NCBI RefSeq assembly: GCF_030269485.1
Contig: NZ_BSTL01000005.1
Coordinates: 45,010-109,009 of the forward strand
Direction: 5' to 3'
Source: Actinoplanes sp. NBRC 103695
GTDB lineage: Bacteria; Actinomycetota; Actinomycetes; Mycobacteriales; Micromonosporaceae
Length of the DNA stretch: 64,000 bases
Position numbers and translations under genes: made by a program. Positions 26,062 to 34,662 of the stretch are shown one piece after another (the stretch's first letter is position 1; each line of letters starts with the position of its first letter). A model generated the notes under the pieces. The model did no database searches, was not told where the DNA came from, and saw only the letters and a program-made list of their open reading frames with translations.

Positions 26062-26248
26062 TCGCCTTCCGGGGTGATGGCCTTCTCGCCCAGGCCCCCG
26101 GGGTGCCCGCTTGGTGGTGGTGTTGTCGTCGCTTGCGTTGGTTGTGGGGTTGGGCTGGTTGCCGGGCGCTCGGGGTGCCCGCTTGGTGGTGTTGCCGGTT
26201 ACTCGTGCGGGCGCGGCGGCCGGTTACTCGTGCGGGCGCGGTGGGCGG
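26062..26248. repeat. G/T-rich spacer with short direct repeats
   Basis: Between the HAD gene and the convergent DinB gene. The segment cggggtgcccgcttggtggtg occurs twice (about 26099 and 26169), and gttactcgtgcgggcgcgg occurs at about 26198 and 26223, with a partial third copy just after. The strong G/T bias of the plus strand is unlike the flanking genes. No coding potential I trust. Confidence 0.75.
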
Positions 26249-26767
26249 CTACTCGCCGGTGGTGCCGTCGATGCGTTCGCGGAGGAGGTCGGCGTGGCCG
26301 TTGTGGCGGGCGTACTCCTCGATCAGGTGCAGGTAGACCCAGCGGACGTTGAAGGTGGTGTCGTTGCGGGTGAAGGTCTGGTCCAAGGGGAGGCCGGCCG
26401 CCGTGGCGCGGACGCTGTCGAGTTCGGCCAGGTAGGTCGCGAAGTCGGCCTCGGCGTCCGCGTCGCCGACGTCGTCGAAGTCGCCGTCGGGGTTGGCCTC
26501 CGAGCAGTAGAACGGGTCGAGTTTCTCGCCGGCCGCGCTGTTGCGGAACCAGCCTCGCTCGACCTCGGTCAGGTGCCGGATCAGGCCCAGCAGGGACATG
26601 CTGGACGGATCGGTCGCGTGTTGCTTGAGCTGCTCGGCGGTCAGGCCGGCGCACTTGGTCAGCAGGGTGGCGCGGTGGAACTCGAGCATGCTTTCGAGCA
26701 TCGTGCGCTCGTCGCCGGCCTTGGCCTTGTGCTGCCGGTCCACGGCCGGTGCCGTCCAGTTGGTCAT
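26249..26767 (-). CDS. DinB/DUF664 family protein, copy 1
   Basis: A 172-residue DinB-like four-helix-bundle protein. Typical features: MLEFHRATLLTKCAGLTAEQ, LGLIRHLTEVERGWFRN (putative metal His in RHL), and the C-terminal YLHLIEEYARHNGHADLLRE with two further His. These three histidines form the metal site in DinB enzymes, some of which act as mycothiol-dependent transferases, an attractive fit for an actinomycete but unproven here. It is a tandem paralogue of the next gene. Confidence 0.9.
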   Translation of the reverse strand: MTNWTAPAVDRQHKAKAGDERTMLESMLEFHRATLLTKCAGLTAEQLKQHATDPSSMSLLGLIRHLTEVERGWFRNSAAGEKLDPFYCSEANPDGDFDDVGDADAEADFATYLAELDSVRATAAGLPLDQTFTRNDTTFNVRWVYLHLIEEYARHNGHADLLRERIDGTTGE

Positions 26768-26788
26768 GACCTGAAGCCTAAGCCGACC

Positions 26789-27310
26789 TCAGTCGCCGGT
26801 CACTCCGTCGAGGCGTTCGCGGAGGAAATCCGCATGGCCGTTGTGGCGGGCGTACTCCTCGATCATGTGGAGGTAGACCCAGCGGAGGCTGATCGCCGGC
26901 ACCCGGCTCGTGGCGAACTCGTGTTCCAGCGGCAGCCCGGCAGCCGCCTGCCGGGCAAGGCCGACCTCCGCACGGAAGGTGCCGAAGTCGGACTCGGCAT
27001 CGGCGTCCTCCACGTCGTCGAAGTCGCCGTCCGGATTGGCCTCGGAGCAGAACAGCATGCCCACGTCCTGGCCGGCGGAGCGGGTGCGGAACCAGCTGCG
27101 CTCCACCTCGGCCATGTGCCGGACGAGGCCCAGCAGGGTCAGGTTGGACGGCTCGACGGCCGCCTTCTTGAGCTGGCCGGCGGTCAGGCCGGCGCATTTG
27201 CTCAGCAGGGTGAGCCGATGCCAGTCGAGCCAGCCCTCGAGCATCGCGCGCTCGTCACCGGTCATCGGTTCGGACTGTCGATCCACGGCAGGTGCGGTCC
27301 AGGTAGTCAT
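26789..27310 (-). CDS. DinB/DUF664 family protein, copy 2
   Basis: A 173-residue paralogue of the adjacent gene: same N-terminus TWTAPAVDRQ, same LLGLVRHMAEVERSWFR and YLHMIEEYARHNGHADFLRE segments, with the three candidate metal-binding His kept. ATG 27310 is chosen by alignment with copy 1. The 21-nt gap and same strand suggest one transcript. The middle region has diverged more than the ends, so substrate preference may differ. Confidence 0.9.
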   Translation of the reverse strand: MTTWTAPAVDRQSEPMTGDERAMLEGWLDWHRLTLLSKCAGLTAGQLKKAAVEPSNLTLLGLVRHMAEVERSWFRTRSAGQDVGMLFCSEANPDGDFDDVEDADAESDFGTFRAEVGLARQAAAGLPLEHEFATSRVPAISLRWVYLHMIEEYARHNGHADFLRERLDGVTGD

Positions 27311-27354
27311 CGAGACCCATCCTGCCGGGTGACACAGGCGGCGGCGACCGATAT

Positions 27355-29043
27355 TCACGGCCGCAGTTCGACCGTCGCCACCTCGAAGAGTTCGCCGTCC
27401 GGACTCGTACCCTCGATCGTCATCTCGGCGTGCGCACCGCGATGCCGCAGCGTGCTCACCGCGTTGCCGAAGTAGGGCCCGGCCAGGCGCTGCCAGCGCA
27501 GCGGCGCCTCGGGCACGCCGGCCTTTTCCGCCATCGTGCGGGTGACCCTCGCCGCGGCGCGCGACCAGCTGAAACGCATCAGCGGGCGCATGAAGGCCGG
27601 CACCTGGTTGTGGATGGGCGAGCAGGTGAGCTGGTGGACGGGAGTGGTCACGCCCGGGCCCAGGTCGGCTTTCGCCACGTATGAGTGGTGCACGTCACCG
27701 GAGAGCACGCTGATCGTCTCGGGCGCGCGGTAGGCGCCGCTGAGCCCGACCCGGTGCGTCGGCGAACCGTCGCCACCCTCGCCCAGCCGCCGGAACAGCT
27801 CGGTCAGCGCCTCGAAGGACTTCCGGAACGCCGCCCAGTGCTCCAGGTCGACCATCCGGCGCAGGCGCTCGGCGTTCCCGGCGCGGCGGCGGCTGGGCGC
27901 GTCGGCACTCTGTTCGTTCCACGCCTCGACATTGTGGATCGCCGGCGGCATCAGCCACGGCAGCGACGAGCCGACGACCAGGTGGTCGTAGTCGCCGTGC
28001 GCCTGGTCGACGAACCAGTTCCACTCCTGCGCCGGCAGCATCTCGCGCCCGCCCCGGACCAGGACGCGGTTGCAGCGGTTGTCCAGCATCACCAGGCGGG
28101 TGCGACCCAGATCAAGGGCAAAACTCCATTGGTACGGCCGGTCGGTGTTGTCCGCCGACTCCGGCCGGTCCACCGCCAGCCCGAAGTCGTGCAGCAGGTC
28201 GGTGGCGTCGTCGACGGTCGTCACCTTGTGCAGCAGCGGGTCGGCGGCGAGCTGGTCGGGGCTGAGGTTGCCCAGGTGCTGGTAGACCCAGTACGACGCC
28301 AGGCCGGCCGAGATCCGCTCCCGCCACCAGCCCTGCTCGTTCATCTCCTCGCGCCACGACGACGACGTGTTCCAGTCGTCGATGATCTCGTGGTCGTCGA
28401 AGATCATCACGCTGGGCACGGTGGCGAAGAGCCAGCGCACCTCGGGGTCGCGCCACGACTCCAGGTAGAGCTTCGTGTACTCGTCGAAGGAGACCACCTC
28501 GTCGTCCGGGCCGTGGTAGCCGGCCGCGCGGCGGCGCTTCAGGAACTTCCTGATCTTGGCGGTGGGCTTGTCCGCGTACACCTGGTCGCCGAGCAGCACG
28601 ATCAGGTCCGGGCGCAGGTCCGGGTCCTGTGGATCGGTCATCAGGCGGCGGGCGTACGCGTCCAGCGCGTCCGGTGGCAGCTTGCGGGCGGTGGCGTGCG
28701 GGGTGGCCTCGCGGCACGACCCGAAGATCAGCCGCACCGGGTGCTCGGCGTCGTCGGCCGGCCGGGTGCGGATGAAGGACGGCGGGTACGGCGAGTCGGC
28801 CAGCGGCCACACCTCGCGCCCGTCGAGCGTCACCCGGTAGGGGTGGTCGGCGTCCGGGAGCAGGTCCTCGACCACCACGATCGCGTAGTGGTGGCCGTAC
28901 GCGGAAAAGGTCTGCGCGGAGCCGGCGGCCCCGCCCTCGGCCTCGACCCGCACGAACGTGGGCTCTGTGGTCTCCACCCAGACGGTCGCGCGGGCACCCA
29001 CGACGCGTCGGAGGACAGGCCCGATGAGGAGGTGCGCCGTCAC
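27355..29043 (-). CDS. PhoD-like metallophosphatase
   Basis: A 562-residue protein of the alkaline phosphatase D family. Metal-binding motifs are present: LIVLLGDQVYAD, FDDHEIIDDWN and SGDVHHSYVAK, with TRLVMLDNR between them. It lacks an N-terminal signal peptide, unlike secreted Tat-dependent PhoD, so it is probably cytoplasmic and resembles the actinobacterial PhoD-like family of unknown substrate. GTG 29043 is chosen because AGGGAG lies about 9 nt upstream. It follows the MarR gene by 13 nt on the same strand. Confidence 0.88.
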   Translation of the reverse strand: MTAHLLIGPVLRRVVGARATVWVETTEPTFVRVEAEGGAAGSAQTFSAYGHHYAIVVVEDLLPDADHPYRVTLDGREVWPLADSPYPPSFIRTRPADDAEHPVRLIFGSCREATPHATARKLPPDALDAYARRLMTDPQDPDLRPDLIVLLGDQVYADKPTAKIRKFLKRRRAAGYHGPDDEVVSFDEYTKLYLESWRDPEVRWLFATVPSVMIFDDHEIIDDWNTSSSWREEMNEQGWWRERISAGLASYWVYQHLGNLSPDQLAADPLLHKVTTVDDATDLLHDFGLAVDRPESADNTDRPYQWSFALDLGRTRLVMLDNRCNRVLVRGGREMLPAQEWNWFVDQAHGDYDHLVVGSSLPWLMPPAIHNVEAWNEQSADAPSRRRAGNAERLRRMVDLEHWAAFRKSFEALTELFRRLGEGGDGSPTHRVGLSGAYRAPETISVLSGDVHHSYVAKADLGPGVTTPVHQLTCSPIHNQVPAFMRPLMRFSWSRAAARVTRTMAEKAGVPEAPLRWQRLAGPYFGNAVSTLRHRGAHAEMTIEGTSPDGELFEVATVELRP

Positions 29044-29056
29044 GGGCACAGTCTCC

Positions 29057-29524
29057 CTACGGATCTTGATTTCCGCCAGCGGGCGATCGGGTCGCTTCCC
29101 GGGCGAACACGTCGCGGACACCCTCCAGGTACCGGACGACCACGGCGAGTTCCGGCGCGGTCAGGTCCGCCTCGAGATCGGCCAGGGAACGCAGGCCCGG
29201 ACTCAGCTGCCGGAGCAGCTCGGCGCGTCCCCCGGCCGTGACGTGCACCTCCAGCCGGCGCCGGTCGGTCGGGTGCGGCCGGCGTTCGACGTGGCCGCGG
29301 CGTTCGAGCCGGTCGACGATGCCGGTGGAGGCGGCGGTGCTCACCTCGAGCCGCCGGGCCAGCTCGCTGGGTGTCGACACGCCGTCGATCAGGTGCTCCA
29401 GCGTGTCCAGCTCGGTCTCGCTGAGGCCGGTACGCCGGGTGAGGGTCCGGCGCAGCCGCACCGCCTCGTCGACCAGTTGCCGGACGGCGCTCATGGCAGG
29501 CGGCGGGTCGGTGAACTCGTCCAT
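29057..29524 (-). CDS. MarR family transcriptional regulator
   Basis: A 155-residue winged-helix regulator. The recognition region reads PSELARRLEVSTAASTGIVD followed by the wing RRGHVERRPHPTDRRRLEV (about residues 52-92), typical MarR. It is divergent from an FAD monooxygenase with overlapping inverted repeats in between and is followed by the PhoD-like gene, so it probably controls both sides. Confidence 0.92.
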   Translation of the reverse strand: MDEFTDPPPAMSAVRQLVDEAVRLRRTLTRRTGLSETELDTLEHLIDGVSTPSELARRLEVSTAASTGIVDRLERRGHVERRPHPTDRRRLEVHVTAGGRAELLRQLSPGLRSLADLEADLTAPELAVVVRYLEGVRDVFAREATRSPAGGNQDP

Positions 29525-29537
29525 AACCTTTCACCTA

Positions 29538-29559
29538 CTTAGTTGCTAAGCTGATTAGC
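29538..29559. promoter_or_regulatory. Overlapping inverted repeats, probable MarR operator
   Basis: cttag-ttg-ctaag (29538-29550) overlaps gctaa-gctga-ttagc (29545-29559) in the 64-bp spacer between the divergent MarR and monooxygenase starts. A/T-rich compared with surroundings, as expected for a promoter/operator. Confidence 0.72.
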
Positions 29560-29588
29560 GATATTACTTCATGGAAGGAACAGCCGTC

Positions 29589-30797
29589 ATGCAAACACGC
29601 GGAGCAGTCCTGGTCTCCGGCGCGGGTGTCGCCGGCACCACCGTCGCCCACTGGCTGCACCACCACGGCTGGGACGTGACGGTGGTCGAGCGGGCCCCGT
29701 CGCTGCGCGCCACCGGCCAGAACATCGACGTCCGGGGAGCCGGACGCGAGGTGATCCGGCGGATGGGCCTGGAGGAACGCATCGCCCGGTCCGGGACGGG
29801 CGAGGTCGGCACCCGGTTCGTCGACCGGTCGGGCCGTGCGGTCGCCGAGTTCCCGGCCGGGTCGGGGGACACCGCCGGCGCCACGGCCGAGGTGGAGATC
29901 CTCCGCGGCCAGCTGGTCGCCACCCTGGACGAGCTCGTCGAGGGCCGGGTCGAGCACGTCTACGGCGACAGCATCACCGAGGTCACCCAGGACGACGCCG
30001 GCGTCGACGTCACCTTCGAGCACGCGTCGCCGCGGCACTTCGACCTGCTCGTCGTCGCCGAAGGCATCCGGTCCCGCACACGCGAGCTGATCTTCGGCGC
30101 CGAGGCGCGGATCCGGGACCTCGGTCAGTACGTCGCCTACGGCGCCATCCCGCGGACCGCGGACGACGACGACTGGTGGCGCTGGATGGTGGCCGGCCGG
30201 GGCCGGGCGGTGATGCTGCGCCCCGACAACGTCGGCACCACCCGGGCGTCGCTGGCCTTCCTCGGACCGCTCGAGGGGCTGGAGCGGCTCGAACCGGCAC
30301 GCCAGATCGAACGCCTCCGTGAGGTCTTCGCCGACATCGTCTGGCAGGCGCCGCGCATCCTGGATTCGCTCGCGGCCGACCACGGCGACTTCTACCTGGA
30401 CCGGGTCGCGCAGATGTACGCGCCCGCCTGGTCGCGCGGCCGGATCGCGCTGGTCGGCGACGCGGCCTACTGCGCCTCGCCGATCAGCGGCATGGGTACG
30501 AGCCTCGCGCTGACCGGCGCGTACGTCCTCGCCGGGGAACTCTCCGCCCGGCCGGAGCACGGCGCGGCGCTGAGCTCGTACGAAGCCCTGATGCGGCCGT
30601 ACGTCCGCAAGGCGCAGCAACTACCGCCGGGCGCGCCCCGCATCGCCAACCCGTTCAGCCGGCACGGCGTGGCCGCGTTCACCACCGGCCTGCGCCTCGC
30701 CGCGTCCCGGCCGGGGCGTGTACTGGGCGGCCGGCTCTTCACCCCACCGGCCGACGAGATCGCCCTGCCCGCCTACGCGGTTCCGGAACGCGCTTAG
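29589..30797 (+). CDS. FAD-dependent monooxygenase, second copy
   Basis: A 402-residue flavin hydroxylase. FAD fold AVLVSGAGVAGTTVAHWLHH, then VVERAPSLRATGQNIDVRG, and the second motif RIALVGDAAYCASPISGMG with [12 protein letters not shown]. It is a paralogue of the enzyme at 14236-15462 (same WDVTVVE and GAYVLAGEL segments). ATG 29589 is preferred because GGAAGGA lies 9 nt upstream. The MarR divergent arrangement suggests inducible detoxification or tailoring of an aromatic substrate. Confidence 0.9.
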   Translation: MQTRGAVLVSGAGVAGTTVAHWLHHHGWDVTVVERAPSLRATGQNIDVRGAGREVIRRMGLEERIARSGTGEVGTRFVDRSGRAVAEFPAGSGDTAGATAEVEILRGQLVATLDELVEGRVEHVYGDSITEVTQDDAGVDVTFEHASPRHFDLLVVAEGIRSRTRELIFGAEARIRDLGQYVAYGAIPRTADDDDWWRWMVAGRGRAVMLRPDNVGTTRASLAFLGPLEGLERLEPARQIERLREVFADIVWQAPRILDSLAADHGDFYLDRVAQMYAPAWSRGRIALVGDAAYCASPISGMGTSLALTGAYVLAGELSARPEHGAALSSYEALMRPYVRKAQQLPPGAPRIANPFSRHGVAAFTTGLRLAASRPGRVLGGRLFTPPADEIALPAYAVPERA

Positions 30798-31507
30798 CGG
30801 TTCCGGAGCACGGGGATCTCCCGGATCATCGCGGCACCGAGGGCCTCACTCAGGATGCCCCTCGGTCGCCGGGGCGGCCCGCACGTGATCGTCTCGGTCG
30901 GTGTGACGATCACGTCGACGCTGAAGTCGTGCTCCGCCTCGGGCAGCTCGGCATCCACGACCTGAAGCTGATGGACGGTCGTGACGATCGTTGTCTGCGG
31001 CCCGACGAGCCCGGCCTCCGTCAGCAACGCCACCTCGATGTCCGAGTAGCCCGCGCCCTTGCCCACCCTGACTCCTCGCCGGTTGACCGCCACGCTGCCG
31101 CACACGACCAGATCGACCGGCCGCATCTCGTCGGGCCCGACCTTCGGTGAGTCTGTGGCCGCCCCGTCGCTCGTGGCCGCGTCATCAAAACTCAGGTTCG
31201 AGACTGTCGGGTCGACCATGAAGAACGGCTTGAGGGAAGCCAACCTGGGTACGGCCATGTAAAGGAGCTTGCCGTCCCGCAGCGCACGAAGGCGCACCGG
31301 AAACTGAGCCCGATCGGGATTGGCTTTGACAACCCGAGCGTGCCGCCACACGTCCAGTTCGCCGAGCCGTGCAGACGTTTGCTCGGCTCCTTCGAAGGCG
31401 GGGATGTGGCCGTGAACGCCGAGCGGTGCGGCGTTTTCCCGCTCCAGGATCGTCCATACCTTCTCCCGGGCGGCCCGCTTGGCGCGAGCGATGTCAGAAG
31501 CCGGCAT
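30794..31507 (-). CDS. 5-formyltetrahydrofolate cyclo-ligase family protein
   Basis: A 237-residue protein with the 5-FCL signature VRVGKGAGYSDIEVALL (about residues 146-162). The N-terminus AKRAAREKVWTILERENAA and the middle FPVRLRALRDGKLLYMAVPR fit the longer 5-FCL-like (MTHFSD-type) branch. It may act in folate one-carbon metabolism, but this branch is less well defined than YgfA. It overlaps the XRE gene upstream by 14 nt and its stop overlaps the convergent monooxygenase stop by 4 nt. Base composition is lower in GC than neighbours. Confidence 0.82.
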   Translation of the reverse strand: MPASDIARAKRAAREKVWTILERENAAPLGVHGHIPAFEGAEQTSARLGELDVWRHARVVKANPDRAQFPVRLRALRDGKLLYMAVPRLASLKPFFMVDPTVSNLSFDDAATSDGAATDSPKVGPDEMRPVDLVVCGSVAVNRRGVRVGKGAGYSDIEVALLTEAGLVGPQTTIVTTVHQLQVVDAELPEAEHDFSVDVIVTPTETITCGPPRRPRGILSEALGAAMIREIPVLRNR

Positions 31508-32690
31508 TGTCTCCCGCCTTCCAGGCCGCGGTCATCAGGGCGAGCAGCCGGTCGTTGACATCCTGGACGGCTGGCTCGTTACGCCACGGCCGTAGTTCGC
31601 GAGCGGCGGTGAAGACCACATTGAGGCCGCCCCCGCCTCGGTTCTGTTCCAGTACGCCGATCGCTGCGTGCAGGCGGCCGGCAGCGGTGTCGATGTTGCG
31701 GCGGCGGATGCTCGCGATCGCCAAATTGCCCAGCAGGATGGCAGTCGCCTTCTTGCGTTCGTGGAGCATCTCGCAGGTCCGTTCGAGGATCGCCTCGGCC
31801 CTGTCCGGCTTATCGAGATGCAGCCAGCAGGAGCCTGCCAATCGGCCGTGCTGGCTGGGGCAGAAGAGCAATGCCGCCGGGTCGTCCGGCGTGACGGCGG
31901 CGAAGTGCACCTCCGCCGCGCCCAGGGACTCGTCGCAGCTCCGCGCGTCGCCGAGCATGGCGTGGGCCTCATCGACGTGAAGGAGGGCGAGTCCGGCGAC
32001 GACATGGCTGTCGTGCCGGCTGGCCAGGGCCGCCCGATGGGCAAGCGCCAAACCGACCTCTGGGCGGCCCTCCCCATACAAGGCGATGAAGCTCTTACGC
32101 AGCTCGGCGTTGCCCTCGGCGACGCCGTCCCGTGTGTGGTGCGCAGCCCTGATCGCCTGGTCGAAGTAGCCGTTGGCGGCAGCGTGGTCGCGTCGCTGAG
32201 ATGCGTCCCAGACCAGCTGGCCCATGAGGGTGGACGATTCGACGTCGGTAGCCCAGAGTTCGCGTCGTAGCCGTCCGGCGGGCGCGTGCTGCAGAAGGAA
32301 CGTCGTCTGGCCGTGAAGCTGTCCTGCTTCGGCGAGCAGGAGGGTGGATGGCTCGTGCTCATACCGTTCGTCGAGTCGGCGTACCCGCTCGCGGAGATAG
32401 GCGACGGCGATGAGGTCGACGCTGCCCGGGTTTCTGAGCACGTAGTCGAGACGTTCGTTCGGCCGGGACGGCGCCTCACCGATGTCGGCCAGCAGAGCGG
32501 CTAGATCCTCGACAGAGACCTTCAGCGCGGCGGCAAGTTTCCGGCGATGCCAGGGCTGCGGCTCCGTGTCAGCGCGTTCCCAGCGAACCACGGTGGAGCG
32601 GTCGACATGTACGGCCTCGGCGAGCTGCTCCTGAGTCAGTCCGATCCCCTTGCGGCGCTGTGCCAGGCGATACCGCTTGGGAGCCATCAT
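31494..32690 (-). CDS. XRE-family regulator with TPR-like C-terminus
   Basis: A 398-residue protein. The N-terminal HTH is RRKGIGLTQEQLAEAVHVDR followed by STVVRWERADTEP (residues about 12-44). The rest (about 85-390) is helical repeat sequence of TPR type, as in large actinomycete XRE sensors. It is divergent from the zinc-ribbon gene at 32760 and coupled to the 5-FCL-like gene. The gene is less GC-rich than flanking housekeeping genes. The signal it senses is unknown. Confidence 0.88.
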   Translation of the reverse strand: MMAPKRYRLAQRRKGIGLTQEQLAEAVHVDRSTVVRWERADTEPQPWHRRKLAAALKVSVEDLAALLADIGEAPSRPNERLDYVLRNPGSVDLIAVAYLRERVRRLDERYEHEPSTLLLAEAGQLHGQTTFLLQHAPAGRLRRELWATDVESSTLMGQLVWDASQRRDHAAANGYFDQAIRAAHHTRDGVAEGNAELRKSFIALYGEGRPEVGLALAHRAALASRHDSHVVAGLALLHVDEAHAMLGDARSCDESLGAAEVHFAAVTPDDPAALLFCPSQHGRLAGSCWLHLDKPDRAEAILERTCEMLHERKKATAILLGNLAIASIRRRNIDTAAGRLHAAIGVLEQNRGGGGLNVVFTAARELRPWRNEPAVQDVNDRLLALMTAAWKAGDNAGF

Positions 32691-32759
32691 CGTCCCTCCG
32701 CCGTTACGGCTGCCTATGGATATCTATTCATCCAGGCCAGTTGCTGTGGCGCAACGTCG

Positions 32760-33188
32760 ATGCGTCATTTCTGCGCCTTTCTCGCCGTGTCCCATGACCA
32801 TTCCGTCCGATGGAGTGAATACCTGACTACGCGGCGACGGAGGTGGCAGTTGCTCAAAGCATTGACGGAGGATCGACATGGCGGGGCTACCGCAGCAGGA
32901 CCTGCGCGGGAACTCGCGGCGGAACACACCCCGGGTCGGCCGGCCTGGCACTGCCGGGAGTGTGGTCTCGAGTGGCCGTGCGTCGATGCGAGAGTCGCTC
33001 TGGGCTCAGAGTTCATCACGCACCGGACGGCGGTGCTGGTTTATCTGAGCGGCTGTCAGGCCGATGCGTCAGCCGACCTTTCACCTTCTGGGTTGCCGCC
33101 GGACCTCTACGACAGATTCATCGGATGGGTAGCGACCAGGCCGGAGCCTGTGGGAACAGTGTTGAGACAAGGAGTCACTTGGCGATGA
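32760..33188 (+). CDS. Small zinc-ribbon-like protein paired with the XRE regulator
   Basis: Up to 142 residues; the confident part is GRPAWHCRECGLEWPCVDAR followed by ALGSEF and LPPDLYDRFIGWV. This pattern (W-x-C-x2-C-G-x-x-W-P-C-x2-A-R, then an acidic helix and LYDRFxGW) recurs in short actinomycete proteins next to XRE/TPR regulators, often loosely named flavin reductases without support. The start is uncertain: ATG 32760 has no SD; GTG near 32787 or TTG 32850 are alternatives. It ends in an ATGA overlap with the next gene. Confidence 0.68.
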   Translation: MRHFCAFLAVSHDHSVRWSEYLTTRRRRWQLLKALTEDRHGGATAAGPARELAAEHTPGRPAWHCRECGLEWPCVDARVALGSEFITHRTAVLVYLSGCQADASADLSPSGLPPDLYDRFIGWVATRPEPVGTVLRQGVTWR

Positions 33189-33394
33189 TGCGAGACGAGC
33201 TGCTGCAGCAGATTGCCGCCCTTCCCGCGGATGCGGACATCGGGATTCAACTCGGCGAGGAACATCTCGACATTGCGGACGTCATCCCGTGGGGCGGGGG
33301 CGGCTTCGGAGCCTTGCGCTGTCATTCCGTTGATCTCCGCGATGTGCTGTTCGAGTGGGGGCTGCCGATCGCCGGCGAACAGCGGCCTCGGTGA
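33185..33394 (+). CDS. Short hypothetical protein coupled to the zinc-ribbon gene
   Basis: A 69-residue acidic protein (MMRDELLQQIAALPADADIG, then an ILGDE-like core and a Gly-rich turn GGGGFGAL). The ATGA overlap with the preceding gene indicates translational coupling, which is the main support. I do not recognise a family. It probably belongs to the same small cassette as the XRE regulator. Confidence 0.68.
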   Translation: MMRDELLQQIAALPADADIGIQLGEEHLDIADVIPWGGGGFGALRCHSVDLRDVLFEWGLPIAGEQRPR

Positions 33395-33467
33395 GGATCG
33401 AGGACTGTGGGGGCGCCTGTTGGGGGCGTGGGCACGCGGCGTCCCGCGATCTGTCAGGCTTTGAGGC

Positions 33468-34616
33468 ATGGAATACGTGATCGTTGCGGTGATCTTGCTG
33501 GTGGTGCTCGTCGTCGGCGCCGTGGGGCTGGTCGTGCCCCGGATGCGCCGCAAGCAGGTGCCCCCGCCGCCGCAGGCGCCGACGATCACGGAGCCCGGCG
33601 AGGAGCCGCCGCTGATCGGGGCGCCGCCGGTGGAGACGGCGCCCGTCGAGGTGGCCGAACCGGAGGCGCCGGTCGTCGAGACGCCGGAGCCGACCGCCGG
33701 CCGGCTGGTGCGGCTGCGGGCCCGGCTGAGCCGGTCGCAGAACGCGTTCGGGCGCGGGCTGCTGGCCGTGCTGTCCCGGGACCACCTGGACGAGGACGCC
33801 TGGGAGGAGATCGAGGACAGCCTGATCACCGCGGACGTCGGCGTCGAGGCCACCCAGGCGCTGGTGGAACGGCTGCGGGAGCGGGTCCGGGTGCTCGGCA
33901 CCCGTACGGTCGGCGAGGTCCGCGCCCAGCTCGCCGAGGAGCTCACCGCCGCCCTGGAGCCGGACCTGGACCGGAGTCTGCGCACCACCCCGCACGACGG
34001 CCGGCCGGCCGTCGTGCTCGTGGTCGGGGTCAACGGCGCCGGCAAGACCACCACCTGCGGCAAGATCGGCCGGGTGCTGATCGCCGACGGCCGGACCGTG
34101 CTGTTCGGCGCGGCGGACACCTTCCGCGCCGCCGCCAGCGAGCAGCTCGCCACCTGGGGCGAGCGGGTCGGCGCCGAGACGGTCCGCGGGCCGGAGGGCG
34201 GCGACCCGGCGAGCGTGGCCTTCGACGCGGTCAAGCGGGGCATCGACACCGGTGTGGACACGGTGCTGATCGACACCGCGGGGCGGCTGCAGAACAAGGT
34301 CGGCCTGATGGACGAGCTCGGCAAGGTCAAGCGGGTCGTGGAGAAGCACGGGCCGGTCGACGAGACGCTGCTCATCCTGGACGCGACCACCGGGCAGAAC
34401 GGGCTGGAGCAGGCCCGGGTCTTCACCGAGGTGGTGGACGTCACCGGAGTGGTCCTGACGAAGCTGGACGGTACGGCCAAGGGCGGCATCGTCATCGCCG
34501 TGCAGCGCAAACTGGGCATCCCGGTCAAGCTGATCGGTCTCGGCGAGGGTCCGGACGACCTGGCGCCGTTCGAGCCGGCAGCGTTCGTCGAGGCTCTTCT
34601 TGGTACCGACGGGTAG
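33468..34616 (+). CDS. ftsY: Signal recognition particle receptor FtsY
   Basis: A 382-residue SRP GTPase receptor that docks ribosome-SRP complexes at the membrane. It has one N-terminal membrane segment (residues about 4-23), a Pro/Glu-rich A domain to about residue 80, the N domain, and the G domain with GVNGAGKTTTCGKI (about 186), DTFRAAASEQL, LIDTAGRLQNK, TKLDGTAKGG and the C-terminal GLGEGPDDLAPF. All motifs are intact. Its SRP partner Ffh is at 56334. Confidence 0.97.
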   Translation: MEYVIVAVILLVVLVVGAVGLVVPRMRRKQVPPPPQAPTITEPGEEPPLIGAPPVETAPVEVAEPEAPVVETPEPTAGRLVRLRARLSRSQNAFGRGLLAVLSRDHLDEDAWEEIEDSLITADVGVEATQALVERLRERVRVLGTRTVGEVRAQLAEELTAALEPDLDRSLRTTPHDGRPAVVLVVGVNGAGKTTTCGKIGRVLIADGRTVLFGAADTFRAAASEQLATWGERVGAETVRGPEGGDPASVAFDAVKRGIDTGVDTVLIDTAGRLQNKVGLMDELGKVKRVVEKHGPVDETLLILDATTGQNGLEQARVFTEVVDVTGVVLTKLDGTAKGGIVIAVQRKLGIPVKLIGLGEGPDDLAPFEPAAFVEALLGTDG

Positions 34617-34662
34617 TCTCGAATCTTCAGGTGCGCATGCTGAACATGGCGGGAGGACGTGG

